This document shows positions 1-7,271 of a stretch of 20,835 nucleotides of DNA, one piece after another. The position numbers were made by a program, and so were the translations under genes. The stretch is from JACDBD01 sp050743385 (lineage in GTDB: Bacteria > Actinomycetota > Acidimicrobiia > IMCC26256 > JACDBD01): the NCBI GenBank assembly GCA_050743385.1, contig JBOGFJ010000184.1:1-20835 (forward strand), read 5' to 3'. Numbering within the stretch: the stretch's first letter is position 1; the number at the start of each line of letters is the position of its first letter. Below the pieces are notes generated by a model. The model was not told the DNA's origin, searched no databases, and worked only from the letters and a program-made list of their open reading frames with translations.

Positions 1-2
1 TC

Positions 3-233
3 GATGACGTGCGAGAGCGCCTGTGGGCGCACGCGGCGCTGCCTGTCGCCTGGTGGCCGGAGGCGCATCGGCTGCGCGCCGAGGAGAACGGCCGCGGCGA
101 CGGCGACGGGCTCGTGCACCTCGTCGAGGGCCCCGACCACATGCTCGTGTTCGTCTGCGGCGGCCTCGCCAACCTGCACGCGCTCGCTCTGCACAGCTTC
201 GGGCCGACGCGCGCGGTCACCCGGGCGTTCTGA
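3..233 (+). CDS. C-terminal end of an unrecognised protein (5' truncated by window)
   Basis: The reading frame is open from the window edge to a TGA at 231-233, so only about 76 C-terminal residues are visible. The visible part has two halves: a charged helix-like stretch (RERLWAHAALP) and a hydrophobic segment (HMLVFVCGGLANLHALAL) followed by a terminal TRAVTRAF. A GG pair followed by a His and a closing VTR suggests the end of a compact alpha/beta enzyme, but I do not recognise the family. The next gene starts 3 nt after the stop codon, so the two are probably co-transcribed. Codon use matches the neighbours. That it is coding is likely; its function is unknown. Confidence 0.6.
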   Translation, partial: DDVRERLWAHAALPVAWWPEAHRLRAEENGRGDGDGLVHLVEGPDHMLVFVCGGLANLHALALHSFGPTRAVTRAF

Positions 234-236
234 GGA

Positions 237-1301
237 GTGAGCGCACCGAGCGCGGTCGTCGTCGGCACCGGCTTCGGCGGGAGGGTACACGTTCCCGCCC
301 TGCGGGCCGCCGGGTTCAACGTCGCGGCACTCGTTGGACGGGACGCCGATCGCACCCGCCGCCGTGCGGAACGTCTCGACGTGCCACACGCCGTCACCGC
401 GCTCGACGACGCGCTCGCGTTGCCCGGCGTGGCGGCGGTCACGATCGCGTCACCGCCGGCGACCCACCGCGAGCTCACGTTGGCCGCACTCGCGGCGGGG
501 AAGCACGTCCTCTGCGAGAAGCCGCTCGCGCTCGACGCACCCGAGGGCGGGGTCATGCTGAGCGCGGCCGAGGCGGCCGGGGTGACCCATCTCGTCGGCC
601 ACGAGTTCCGCTGGGCTGTCGATCGAGCCGTCGTCGGGCGTGCCATCACCGCCGGTGAGATCGGCGAGCCCCGGCTGGCGACACTGGTGCACCATGTCGA
701 CCTGGTCGCCGACCCGGGCGTACGGATGCCGGCGTGGTGGTTCGACCCCGGCGCCGGCGGCGGGTGGCTGGGCGCATCGGGATCGCACGCGATCGACCAA
801 CTGCGCACCTGGCTGGGCGAGATCGAGTCGGTCAGTGCGGCGCTCGCGCTCCTCTCCGACCGGTCGGCCGGGAGCGCCGACGACACCTTCACCACGCGGC
901 TCCGGTTCGCGTCCGGCGCCGAGGGCGTGCTGCAGCAGACGGCGGGAGCGTGGGGCCCGAGCGTCGCCGTCAGCCGTGTCGCCGGCAGCAAGGGCACCGT
1001 ATGGCTCGACGACGGTGCCGCCTGGATCGCCGACGCGTCCGGCACCCGTCGGTTGCCGGTGCCCGACGACCTGGAGCTGCCGTCTCCGCCCGAGGTCAGC
1101 GACGATCCCCGCCATCGCTTCACGCATCTCGAGCTCGGGCCGTACATTCGCCTGGCAGAGGTGCTGCGCGCGGGCGTCGAGGGCGAGCCGCTGGGGGCCG
1201 CGGTCCCCGTGCCGACCTTCGCCGACGGGCTTGCGTGCATGCGGGTGCTCGACGCCGTCCGGCAGTCGGCGGCGCGTGGCGGCACGGTGGTTCCGGTCTG
1301 A
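237..1301 (+). CDS. Gfo/Idh/MocA family NAD(P)-dependent oxidoreductase
   Basis: A 354-residue protein, the usual size for this family of cytoplasmic sugar, inositol or related dehydrogenases. The N-terminus is a Rossmann fold with G10-x-G12-x-x-G15 (VVVGTGFGGRVHVPAL). The family hallmark EKP is at residues 94-96 (LCEKPLAL). The C-terminal alpha/beta domain carries a GSHAIDQLR segment with His184 and Asp187, matching the usual GxHxxD catalytic motif. GTG at 237 is the only start that keeps the whole nucleotide fold. A GAGGAG sits directly on it rather than at normal spacing, so initiation may depend on coupling to the gene ending at 233. The substrate cannot be read from the sequence. The family call is firm. 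Confidence 0.93.
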   Translation: MSAPSAVVVGTGFGGRVHVPALRAAGFNVAALVGRDADRTRRRAERLDVPHAVTALDDALALPGVAAVTIASPPATHRELTLAALAAGKHVLCEKPLALDAPEGGVMLSAAEAAGVTHLVGHEFRWAVDRAVVGRAITAGEIGEPRLATLVHHVDLVADPGVRMPAWWFDPGAGGGWLGASGSHAIDQLRTWLGEIESVSAALALLSDRSAGSADDTFTTRLRFASGAEGVLQQTAGAWGPSVAVSRVAGSKGTVWLDDGAAWIADASGTRRLPVPDDLELPSPPEVSDDPRHRFTHLELGPYIRLAEVLRAGVEGEPLGAAVPVPTFADGLACMRVLDAVRQSAARGGTVVPV

Positions 1302-1318
1302 CTTCGTTGCGGGTGCTG

Positions 1319-1918
1319 CTACCAGTCCCGGCCGAACAACTCGCGATACGCGTGCTCCGACACCGGCTCGCGTCGCGGTGGCGCCAGCGGCTGCGCGGGA
1401 CGGCCGAGGGGGACGACCGCGACCGGCTGGACATGGTCGGGCAGTGCCACGAGTGCGCGGAGCTCGTCGGTGTGGGCGGTGGTCAAGGTGGTCAGCGCCG
1501 ACCCCAGCCCGAGCGCGCCCGCCGCCAGCAGGAGGTTCTGCACGGCGGGGAAGATCGAAGAGGCGACCGTGGCCTCGAGGCAACGGTCGAGGTCGGCGCC
1601 CACGACGACCAGCACCGGCGCCGCGCTGATCCCGCCGGTCGCGCCCCGGTCGACCTCCGCGAGCAACGATGCATCGAGACGGCGTTCTGCGAACGCCCGC
1701 CCACCGGCCTCCCACGCAGCGCGGGTGAGCTCGCCGATACCGTCGCGAGTCGCAGCGTCGCGTACCACCACGAAGACCCACGGCTGGCGGTTCTCGGCAC
1801 TGGGAGCGAACGTCGCCGCTTCGAGGACGCGTTCGACCAGCTCGTCGGACACCGGTTCGTCGGTGAACGACCGGCAGGCCCGTTGCGACCTGACCAGTTC
1901 GAAGAACGCGTCGTTCAC
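1319..1918 (-). CDS. nitroreductase family FMN-dependent oxidoreductase
   Basis: A 199-residue protein read from GTG 1918. It reduces nitro groups, quinones or similar acceptors with FMN and NAD(P)H in the family as a whole; the substrate here is unknown. The N-terminus has the FMN-phosphate-binding pattern RSQRACRSF, then TFAPSAENRQPWVFVVV, the typical APSxxNxQPW block. Later, LLAAGALGLGSALTT matches the second conserved FMN and dimer-interface block. A longer open frame exists upstream but is a different-frame shadow of the neighbouring gene. The chosen start overlaps the upstream stop by 4 nt (GTGA), so it is translationally coupled. It is the last gene of the dodecin operon, which makes a flavin theme plausible. 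It ends 17 nt from the convergent oxidoreductase at 1301. Confidence 0.9.
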   Translation of the reverse strand: MNDAFFELVRSQRACRSFTDEPVSDELVERVLEAATFAPSAENRQPWVFVVVRDAATRDGIGELTRAAWEAGGRAFAERRLDASLLAEVDRGATGGISAAPVLVVVGADLDRCLEATVASSIFPAVQNLLLAAGALGLGSALTTLTTAHTDELRALVALPDHVQPVAVVPLGRPAQPLAPPRREPVSEHAYRELFGRDW

Positions 1919-2559
1919 GCCACACGCTCGCCGAGGCGACGGAAGGAGTTGACGTACATGATCCGGAGCTCGGGTGTGTTGGCCCAGCGGTCCCACGCTT
2001 CGGTACCCGGCGCGCCGAGCAGTTTCGTGACGAGCGGCGTCATCGCCTTGAACGATGCTTCGGGGTCGTCGGTGTCGATCTCGTAGAGGTGCATGAAGCG
2101 CGGGTCGCCGCCCGTGACGTTCTCGTAGGGCGTGATCATCGAGTAGCCGGGGACGCCGACCTCGGCGATATGGCGAATGTGCACGAAGTCGCCCCAGTCG
2201 CGCAACGCCTGAGCCTGCTCGGGCGCGCGTGGACTGATCAGCACGAGGGAGAGCCCGATCGTCGGCCGCCCGGTGAGCCGCCCCTGGCCCGGCCGGGGCG
2301 TGCGGCGGAAGTGACAACCGCTCACGTCGTCGGGTGTCGCGGGCGCCCGGAAGGCATCGCCCACCTCGTACACACCCAGGAGCCCGAACTCGGGTAGTCG
2401 CCGGGGCAGGTCGTCACGGTCGCGGCAGACGTTCTCCCACCAGGTGGAGCGCTCGACACCCGTGAGCGCGAGCACCTCGGGCACGCGCTCGTCGACATAG
2501 GCGTCGACTGGCAGATCGCTCATCTCGAGGTACAAGCCGGGTGTCAGGCGATCCTCCAT
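1915..2559 (-). CDS. duplicated dimeric alpha/beta-barrel (EthD/Dabb-like) protein, function unknown
   Basis: A 214-residue protein starting at ATG 2559, directly abutting the stop of the preceding gene (2560-2562). It has two similar halves. Residues about 8-75 begin GLYLEMSDLP and include TWWENV. Residues about 100-210 begin GLSLVLISPR and include GYSMITPYENV and MHLYEID. Each half has the beta-alpha-beta pattern and the R/H-rich, W/Y-rich segments seen in ferredoxin-like dimeric alpha/beta-barrel families (EthD, Dabb, DUF4286-like), so the gene looks like an internal fusion of two such domains. Such proteins bind or isomerise small aromatic or polyketide-like compounds, but no catalytic residue can be named here. 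It sits between a metal hydrolase-like protein and a nitroreductase. The family assignment is tentative. Confidence 0.75.
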   Translation of the reverse strand: MEDRLTPGLYLEMSDLPVDAYVDERVPEVLALTGVERSTWWENVCRDRDDLPRRLPEFGLLGVYEVGDAFRAPATPDDVSGCHFRRTPRPGQGRLTGRPTIGLSLVLISPRAPEQAQALRDWGDFVHIRHIAEVGVPGYSMITPYENVTGGDPRFMHLYEIDTDDPEASFKAMTPLVTKLLGAPGTEAWDRWANTPELRIMYVNSFRRLGERVA

Positions 2560-3417
2560 CTACGGCCTGTCGAGCCCGAGGAGGGCAAGGGGGTTGGTGC
2601 ACGCCATGCGGCGGACATCAGCTTCGTCGAGGCCGGCTGCGACCAGGGCGTCGGCGTAGGTCTGGAAGCCGGTCGCAGGGCGGGCGTTGGCTCGTTGCCC
2701 GTAGTCCGTCGCGAGGGTGCAGCGATCCACGCCGATGGCGTCGGCAGCGGCGGCCATGTCGGCCGGATCGCGGGTCGCGAGCGCGCCGATGCACGTGAGC
2801 GCGCACAGCTCGATGTTCGCTCCGAGATCACCGAGCTCGATGCAGTCCGCGACCGAGAGGTTCGGGCCCGCGAGCTCCTCGAGCGCGTGCGTGACCAGGA
2901 CCTTCCCCCGGCCGCCGAAGGCGCGCGTGACCGCGAGATGCTCGTCGCGGGTGACATGGCCGGTCGCCAGGATCGCGTCGTGCTCGGCAACGAGGTCGAG
3001 CACCGCGAGGGTCTCGGGGAGCAGCGCACCACCCTCGTCGACCACCGAGATCCCGGGCCCCGGAATGCCCAACGCGGGCCCGACGCCGTTGAGCTGGTCT
3101 TGGTGGCTCGAGAGCGTGGGGAGCCACACGATCTTGGCGCCGATGCGGAGCGCGGCCTCGACCGCCGCCGGATTCACACCGCCGACCTCGCGGTCACAGC
3201 AGATGCCTCCGAACACGCGCACACCGTCGACGACACGGTCGACGATGGTGGCGAGCGCGGCCGTGGGGTAGTCGTGCGACTTCAGCACGACGGCGGCGTG
3301 CCCCGCGGACGCCGCGTCGCGAGCCGCCTCGAGCGCGTCGACGGAGCGTTCGCGGTGGGCGTCGGGACCGAAATGGCAGTGGAGGTCGGCGGCGCCGGTG
3401 AGGTCGACGGAAGCCAT
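2560..3417 (-). CDS. DUF6282-type amidohydrolase-like TIM-barrel protein
   Basis: A 285-residue protein read from ATG 3417. The N-terminus contains DLHCHFGPD, the HxH metal-binding motif of the amidohydrolase superfamily. It is followed by VVLKSHDYPTAAL (possible Lys and His ligands), FGGICCDREVGGVNPAAVEAAL, VWLPTLSSHQ, LATGHVTRDEHL (His) and a late LATDYGQ (Asp). This order of HxH, Lys, His, His, Asp is that of metal-dependent hydrolases. The VGGxNPxAVExAL block is what I recall from DUF6282 proteins. Its start overlaps the dodecin stop by one base (TGATG), so translation is coupled. The substrate is unknown; hydrolysis of a cyclic amide, ester or lactone is possible but inferred only. Longer in-frame starts were rejected because they extend into the dodecin gene. 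Confidence 0.88.
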   Translation of the reverse strand: MASVDLTGAADLHCHFGPDAHRERSVDALEAARDAASAGHAAVVLKSHDYPTAALATIVDRVVDGVRVFGGICCDREVGGVNPAAVEAALRIGAKIVWLPTLSSHQDQLNGVGPALGIPGPGISVVDEGGALLPETLAVLDLVAEHDAILATGHVTRDEHLAVTRAFGGRGKVLVTHALEELAGPNLSVADCIELGDLGANIELCALTCIGALATRDPADMAAAADAIGVDRCTLATDYGQRANARPATGFQTYADALVAAGLDEADVRRMACTNPLALLGLDRP

Positions 3418-3632
3418 CAGTCGTCGAGGCGGAACCCGATCTTCATCCCGACCTGGAAGTGCCCGACCGCACCGTCCTTGATCCACCCGCGAATCTCCGT
3501 CACCTCGAACCACTCGAGGTTCCGTAGCGTCTGGTTGGCGCGGTCGACGCCGTTGCGCACCGCCTCCTGGATGCTGGCTTCCGACGTGCCGACCACCTCG
3601 GTGACCCGGTACGTGTGCGGACCTTCGGGCAT
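3417..3632 (-). CDS. dodecin (flavin-binding small protein)
   Basis: A 71-residue protein, exactly dodecin size. Dodecins form hollow dodecamers that bind flavins or their breakdown products and buffer free flavin in the cytoplasm. The sequence has the family features in order: YRVTEVVGTSEASIQEAV, the helix with RANQTLRNL, WFEVTEIRG with Trp41 (the residue that stacks on flavin), and the last strand HFQVGMKIGFRL with Gln60. The start ATG 3632 is well supported by AAGGAGG at 3639-3645, six bases upstream. It is the first gene of a four-gene minus-strand operon whose last member is an FMN enzyme. The call is firm. Confidence 0.95.
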   Translation of the reverse strand: MPEGPHTYRVTEVVGTSEASIQEAVRNGVDRANQTLRNLEWFEVTEIRGWIKDGAVGHFQVGMKIGFRLDD

Positions 3633-3638
3633 GGAGCG

Positions 3639-3645
3639 CCTCCTT
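3639..3645 (-). promoter_or_regulatory. strong ribosome binding site for dodecin
   Basis: The minus-strand sequence AAGGAGG lies six bases upstream of the dodecin ATG at 3632. It is a near-perfect Shine-Dalgarno sequence and fixes the start. The downstream operon genes lack such sites and are coupled by overlaps. Confidence 0.85.
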
Positions 3646-3659
3646 GTCTCGGGCGTCCC

Positions 3660-3665
3660 ACGCTA
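3660..3665 (-). promoter_or_regulatory. putative -10 box (TAGCGT) of the dodecin operon
   Basis: The minus-strand hexamer TAGCGT fits the actinobacterial TAnnnT -10 pattern and lies 28-33 nt upstream of the dodecin start, leaving a short leader that contains the ribosome binding site. No convincing -35 is visible. A small inverted repeat (3669-3681) lies just upstream. Confidence 0.45.
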
Positions 3666-3668
3666 GGC

Positions 3669-3681
3669 GAGAGGTGCTCTC
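3669..3681. promoter_or_regulatory. small inverted repeat GAGAG-GTG-CTCTC, possible operator
   Basis: Perfect 5-base arms separated by three bases sit immediately upstream of the putative dodecin -10 box, in the gap between the divergent dodecin and acyl-CoA synthetase genes. Position suggests a regulator site; arms this short can occur by chance. Confidence 0.25.
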
Positions 3682-3751
3682 CGAGGTCTTGTGACCGGAG
3701 ATGACCGATGCGGTCGGCTCGGGTCACGAAACGCCGAGCCGGGCCTCCCGG

Positions 3752-3757
3752 TAACGT
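3752..3757 (+). promoter_or_regulatory. putative -10 box (TAACGT) for a near-leaderless acyl-CoA synthetase transcript
   Basis: TAACGT fits TAnnnT and ends 8 nt before GTG 3766, in a region without a Shine-Dalgarno sequence. That spacing would place the transcription start at or next to the start codon. Confidence 0.45.
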
Positions 3758-3765
3758 TGACGTGC

Positions 3766-5523
3766 GTGTCAGCCAACCGGGTTCGCGCCGCCCCCGCCCC
3801 CGGGCAGGCGCCGATGCCGGCAGCGAACGCGGCCGCTCTCCTGCGCGGCAACGCCGCCGACGCCGCCGTTCGTGACCGCCCGGCGGTGAAGTTCGGCGAC
3901 CGGGTGTGGACCCACGCCGAATACGTTGCCGAGTCGTGCCGGTGGGCGAACCTGTTCCTGGCCCACCGCGCCGCGGGCCCGCAGCCCCTGCACGTCGGCG
4001 TGCTCCTCGACAACACGCCCGACTACCTCTTCGCGTTCGGCGGGGCGGCGTTGTCGGGCTCGGCCGTCGTCGGGCTCAACCACACCCGCCGGGGCGAGCA
4101 CCTGGCGCGTGACGTCGAGCACACCCATGTCGGGCTCGTGATCACGGAGCCGCGCCACCAGGCGCTGCTCGATCCGATCGCAGACGGGCTACCCCCGGTA
4201 CTCGTGTCGAACCGTCATCCCGAGCCCGGCGATCCGGCGCAGGCGCTGGGAGGAGATCTCGATGCCGCGCTCGATCGCGTCGATGCCGATGATCCCGGCC
4301 TCGAGCCCGAGCCCGACACCATCTGGGGGCTGATCTTCACGTCGGGCACGTCGGACGCGCCCAAGGCCGTCATCTGCACCCAACGGCGGTTCATGGTCAC
4401 CGGAAACCGCATGGGGATGATCATGGGCCTCGACGCCGACGACGTTGGCTACGTGTGCATGCCCCTGTTCCACTCGAACGCGGTGATGGTCGGTTGGGCG
4501 CCCTCGATCGTGTACGGCGCCGCGGTCGGGCTCGGCCGGCGCTTCAGCGCCTCCCGCTGGCTGGGTGACGTTCGACGGTACGGAGCGACCTGGTTCAACT
4601 ACACCGGCAAGCCCCTCGCCTACCTCCTGGCGACACCGGAGCAGCCCGACGACGCCGACAATCCGCTGCGGGTGGCGTTCGGCAACGAGGGCTCTCCGGA
4701 GATCGTCGACGCCTTCGCCCGCCGCTTCGACGTCGAGGTGATCGACGCCTACGGCGCCACCGAGGGCGGGGTCGCGGTCAACCGGGATGCCGAGGAGCGG
4801 CCGGGTGCGCTCGGCCAGGCCGGACCGGCCGTGAAGATCGTCGACGAAGACGGCCGTGAGCTCGCTGCCGCCCGCGTCGAGCGCGCCACCGGACGTGTGC
4901 TCAATCCCGAGGAATGCGTGGGTGAGATCGTGAACACCGCGGGGGTCGGGCCGTTCGAGGGCTACTACAACAATCCCGAGGCGAACGAGCGCACGATGCG
5001 CTTCGGCTGGTACTGGACAGGCGATCTCGGTTACCTCGACGCCGACCGCTACCTCTACTTCGCCGGTCGCAACGCCGACTGGATCCGCGTCGACGGCGAG
5101 AACTTTCTCGCCGCACCGATCGAGGCGATCGTCGCGCGGCATCCCGACGTCGTACTGGCGAGCGTCTACGGCGTCCCCGATGCCGAAGCCGGCGACCAGG
5201 TGATGGCGGGTGTCGTCCTGCGCCCGGGCGTACCCTTCGAGCCCGACGCGTTCGCCGGCTGGCTCGACGCCCGAGGCGACATCGGACCCAAGTGGCGGCC
5301 GCGGTACGTGCGCGTGCTGCTCGATCCGCCGACCACCGGCACCAACAAGATCGTCAAGCGCGCGCTCGTGCATCAGAAGTGGCGACGCGACCAGGTCGGT
5401 GGCGACCCCGTGTTCGTCCGTCTCCGCGGCGACGAGCGCTACCGCGCGTTCACCGAAGCCGACGAGCGTGCGCTCTACGAATCGTTCGTCCAGAACCGTC
5501 GCGAGCGGTTCTGGGACTTGTGA
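3766..5523 (+). CDS. acyl-CoA synthetase (AMP-forming; FadD-type)
   Basis: About 585 residues from GTG 3766. It activates a carboxylic acid to its acyl-CoA through an acyl-adenylate. Motifs in order: the P-loop-like TSGTS at residues 192-196 within LIFTSGTSDAPKAV; YGATEGG at 329-335; WTGDLGYLD with Asp420; the hinge region AGRNADWIRVDGENF; and TNKIVKR near the C-terminus with catalytic Lys528. An early VGLNHTRRGEHLARDVEH block recalls mycobacterial FadD17-like enzymes, so a fatty acid or steroid side chain is a reasonable substrate class, though not provable here. GTG 3766 is preferred because a TAACGT box lies 8 nt upstream; ATG 3814 is the main alternative, and the open frame back to 3691 has no support. 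An acyl-CoA dehydrogenase follows on the same strand. Confidence 0.93.
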   Translation: MSANRVRAAPAPGQAPMPAANAAALLRGNAADAAVRDRPAVKFGDRVWTHAEYVAESCRWANLFLAHRAAGPQPLHVGVLLDNTPDYLFAFGGAALSGSAVVGLNHTRRGEHLARDVEHTHVGLVITEPRHQALLDPIADGLPPVLVSNRHPEPGDPAQALGGDLDAALDRVDADDPGLEPEPDTIWGLIFTSGTSDAPKAVICTQRRFMVTGNRMGMIMGLDADDVGYVCMPLFHSNAVMVGWAPSIVYGAAVGLGRRFSASRWLGDVRRYGATWFNYTGKPLAYLLATPEQPDDADNPLRVAFGNEGSPEIVDAFARRFDVEVIDAYGATEGGVAVNRDAEERPGALGQAGPAVKIVDEDGRELAAARVERATGRVLNPEECVGEIVNTAGVGPFEGYYNNPEANERTMRFGWYWTGDLGYLDADRYLYFAGRNADWIRVDGENFLAAPIEAIVARHPDVVLASVYGVPDAEAGDQVMAGVVLRPGVPFEPDAFAGWLDARGDIGPKWRPRYVRVLLDPPTTGTNKIVKRALVHQKWRRDQVGGDPVFVRLRGDERYRAFTEADERALYESFVQNRRERFWDL

Positions 5524-5544
5524 TCCCCGAACCTGCGCGCCAGA

Positions 5545-5562
5545 CGCGCCGTTTTCGGCGCG
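5545..5562 (+). terminator. GC hairpin after the acyl-CoA synthetase
   Basis: CGCGCCG-TTTT-CGGCGCG is a perfect 7-base inverted repeat with a 4-base loop, 21 nt after the stop at 5523. It has no T tract, so it may be a weak terminator or an mRNA-stabilising hairpin separating the synthetase from the dehydrogenase. Confidence 0.45.
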
Positions 5563-5601
5563 ATGAGCGCGCAAGAACGGGCTTGGGGACGGGATAGGGA
5601 G

Positions 5602-6765
5602 ATGGATCTCAGCTTCACCGCCGAGGAGGAGGCGTTCGCCGCGGAGGTGCGGACGTGGCTCGGCGCGAACCTCGAGCTCCCGCCTCGCTTCGACTCGCTC
5701 GACGACGAGATCGAGTGGGGACGCGCCTGGCAGGCGAAGCTGGCCGCGAGTCGGTGGGTCGGCATCCATTGGCCCGCCGAGTACGGCGGACGGGGCGCGT
5801 CACCCGTCCAGGTCGCGATCTTCAACATGGAGTACGCGCGCTCGCGGGCCCTCCAGCCCGTCAACCGCGTCGGCATCAATCTCGCCGGCCCGACCCTGCT
5901 CGCCCACGGCACCGAGGAGCAGAAGCAGCGCTGGCTCCCGCCCATCCTCGACGCACGCGAGCTGTGGTGCCAGCTGTTCAGCGAGCCCGGTGCGGGCTCC
6001 GACCTGGCGTCGCTGCGGACCCGCGCGGTGCGGGCCGAGCGCGGGTGGCTCCTGTCGGGCCAGAAGGTCTGGACGAGCTATGCGCGTCAGGCCCGCTGGG
6101 GGATCTGCCTGGCCCGTACCGACGCCGAGGCGCCACGGCACCGGGGAATCTCGTACCTCGTGATCGACATGGAGGCCTCCGGGATCGAGGTGCGTCCGCT
6201 GGTTCAGATCACGGGCGAGGCCGAGTTCAACGAAGTGTTCCTCGACGAGGTCTTCGTTCCCGACGACCATCTCGTCGGCGAGATCGACCACGGATGGGCC
6301 GTCGCCAACACCACGCTCGCCCACGAGCGGGGCACGTCGTTCCCCTTCAAGGAACAGGTCGTGCACGAGGTGTATCTCGACGAGGTCTACGCCCTGGCCG
6401 CGGCGCGCGCCGTCCTCGACCATGCCGCAATCTCGGATGCGCTCGCGCAGGCATTCGTCGAGCTCCGGGTGCTACGGCTCCACAACTGGCGCACGCTTTC
6501 CCGGCTCGCGCGCGGGATCGATCCCGGTCCGGAGTCGAGCTGGGTGAAGCTCGCCTGGACTGCCATGACCCAGCACCTGTCGGACACCGCGCTCGATGTG
6601 GTGGAATCGGCCGCCCCTCTCTGGATGGACGCAGCCGGCAATCCCGCAGACGGAAAGTGGCAACGCCAATGGCTCTGGAGCAAGGCGGCATCGATCGCCG
6701 GTGGCACGTCGGAGATCCAGCGCACCATCATCGGTGAGCGGATCCTCGGCCTGCCCCGCGGATAG
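5602..6765 (+). CDS. acyl-CoA dehydrogenase (FadE-type)
   Basis: A 387-residue flavoprotein that introduces the alpha-beta double bond into acyl-CoA esters. MDLSFTAEEEAF at the chosen start ATG 5602 matches the normal N-terminus of the family. The frame is open back to 5563, but that start abuts a hairpin and adds unrelated residues. FAD-binding signatures are FSEPGAGSDLASLRTRA and GQKVWTSYA. The mid-domain helix has TTLAHERGTSF. The C-terminus is SIAGGTSEIQRTIIGERILGLPRG, the FadE form in which GGTSEIQR replaces the YEGTxQIQR of medium-chain enzymes, so the catalytic base must lie elsewhere. It follows the acyl-CoA synthetase by 78 nt and a hairpin and precedes a VOC gene by 10 nt. Together these suggest activation and first oxidation of one acid substrate. 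Confidence 0.94.
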   Translation: MDLSFTAEEEAFAAEVRTWLGANLELPPRFDSLDDEIEWGRAWQAKLAASRWVGIHWPAEYGGRGASPVQVAIFNMEYARSRALQPVNRVGINLAGPTLLAHGTEEQKQRWLPPILDARELWCQLFSEPGAGSDLASLRTRAVRAERGWLLSGQKVWTSYARQARWGICLARTDAEAPRHRGISYLVIDMEASGIEVRPLVQITGEAEFNEVFLDEVFVPDDHLVGEIDHGWAVANTTLAHERGTSFPFKEQVVHEVYLDEVYALAAARAVLDHAAISDALAQAFVELRVLRLHNWRTLSRLARGIDPGPESSWVKLAWTAMTQHLSDTALDVVESAAPLWMDAAGNPADGKWQRQWLWSKAASIAGGTSEIQRTIIGERILGLPRG

Positions 6766-6768
6766 GTT
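6763..6768 (+). promoter_or_regulatory. putative -10 box (TAGGTT) overlapping the dehydrogenase stop codon
   Basis: TAGGTT fits TAnnnT, includes the TAG stop of the preceding gene, and ends 7 nt before ATG 6776, which has no Shine-Dalgarno sequence. It could give the VOC gene its own leaderless transcript as well as read-through from upstream. Confidence 0.35.
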
Positions 6769-6775
6769 CCAACCG

Positions 6776-7153
6776 ATGCAGCTGCGACCGACCAGCCTCG
6801 ACCACGTCGTGCTCACCGTCGCCGACGTCGAGCGTTCGTTGGCCTGGTACGCCGGCAAGCTCGGCCTCGTTGGCGAGAGATTGGACGAGTGGCGTCGCGG
6901 CGAGGTGCCGTTCCCTTCGGTTCGTATCGACTCGACGACGATCATCGACCTGGTGCAAGGCGAGCGCAGCGGACAGAACGTCGACCATCTCTGCCTCGTC
7001 GTCGAGCCCGTCGACCTCGACGCGGTCGCGGCTTCGGGAGACTTCGACGTCGTCGGTGGCCCGGGCACGCGCTTCGGCGCCCGCGGCGACGGTGTCAGCC
7101 TCTACGTCCTCGATCCCGACGGAAACATGATCGAGCTGCGTCACTACGCGTGA
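6776..7153 (+). CDS. VOC family protein (glyoxalase/dioxygenase-like)
   Basis: A 125-residue single-unit VOC protein. It has the family's beta-alpha-beta-beta-beta pattern twice. It starts SLDHVVLTVADVERSLAWYAGKLG, with a metal-ligand His in DHVVL. The second module starts NVDHLCLVVEPVDL, with another His, and the end YVLDPDGNMIELRHY supplies the conserved Glu of the metal site. With two His and one Glu visible, a functional metal centre is plausible; members include glyoxalases, epimerases (for example methylmalonyl-CoA epimerase) and dioxygenases. ATG 6776 is chosen because it begins the first strand; the longer open frame overlaps the dehydrogenase. Its place right after an acyl-CoA dehydrogenase hints at a CoA-ester or detoxification role, but this is inference. 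Confidence 0.9.
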   Translation: MQLRPTSLDHVVLTVADVERSLAWYAGKLGLVGERLDEWRRGEVPFPSVRIDSTTIIDLVQGERSGQNVDHLCLVVEPVDLDAVAASGDFDVVGGPGTRFGARGDGVSLYVLDPDGNMIELRHYA

Positions 7154-7195
7154 CAGCGCGGCGACCTGAGTGGCGCCGGGGTCGGTCGACACTGG

Positions 7196-7201
7196 TACGG
7201 T
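7196..7201 (+). promoter_or_regulatory. putative -10 box (TACGGT) of the cold-shock gene
   Basis: TACGGT fits the TAnnnT -10 pattern and lies about 70 nt upstream of the TTG start at 7272, giving a leader of roughly 64 nt. A fairly long leader is typical of cold-shock genes. No clear -35 is visible. The rest of 7154-7271 holds no gene. Confidence 0.45.
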
Positions 7202-7271
7202 GCCCCCTGCACAGGCGGGTCCGTGCCCAACCGGCGCTCCCGCACCACGAGCAAGGTAAGGGAGCAAGGCG

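Noticed and set aside
4189..5769. 526-codon minus-strand open frame
   Set aside because: It is antisense to the acyl-CoA synthetase, whose adenylation motifs are complete.
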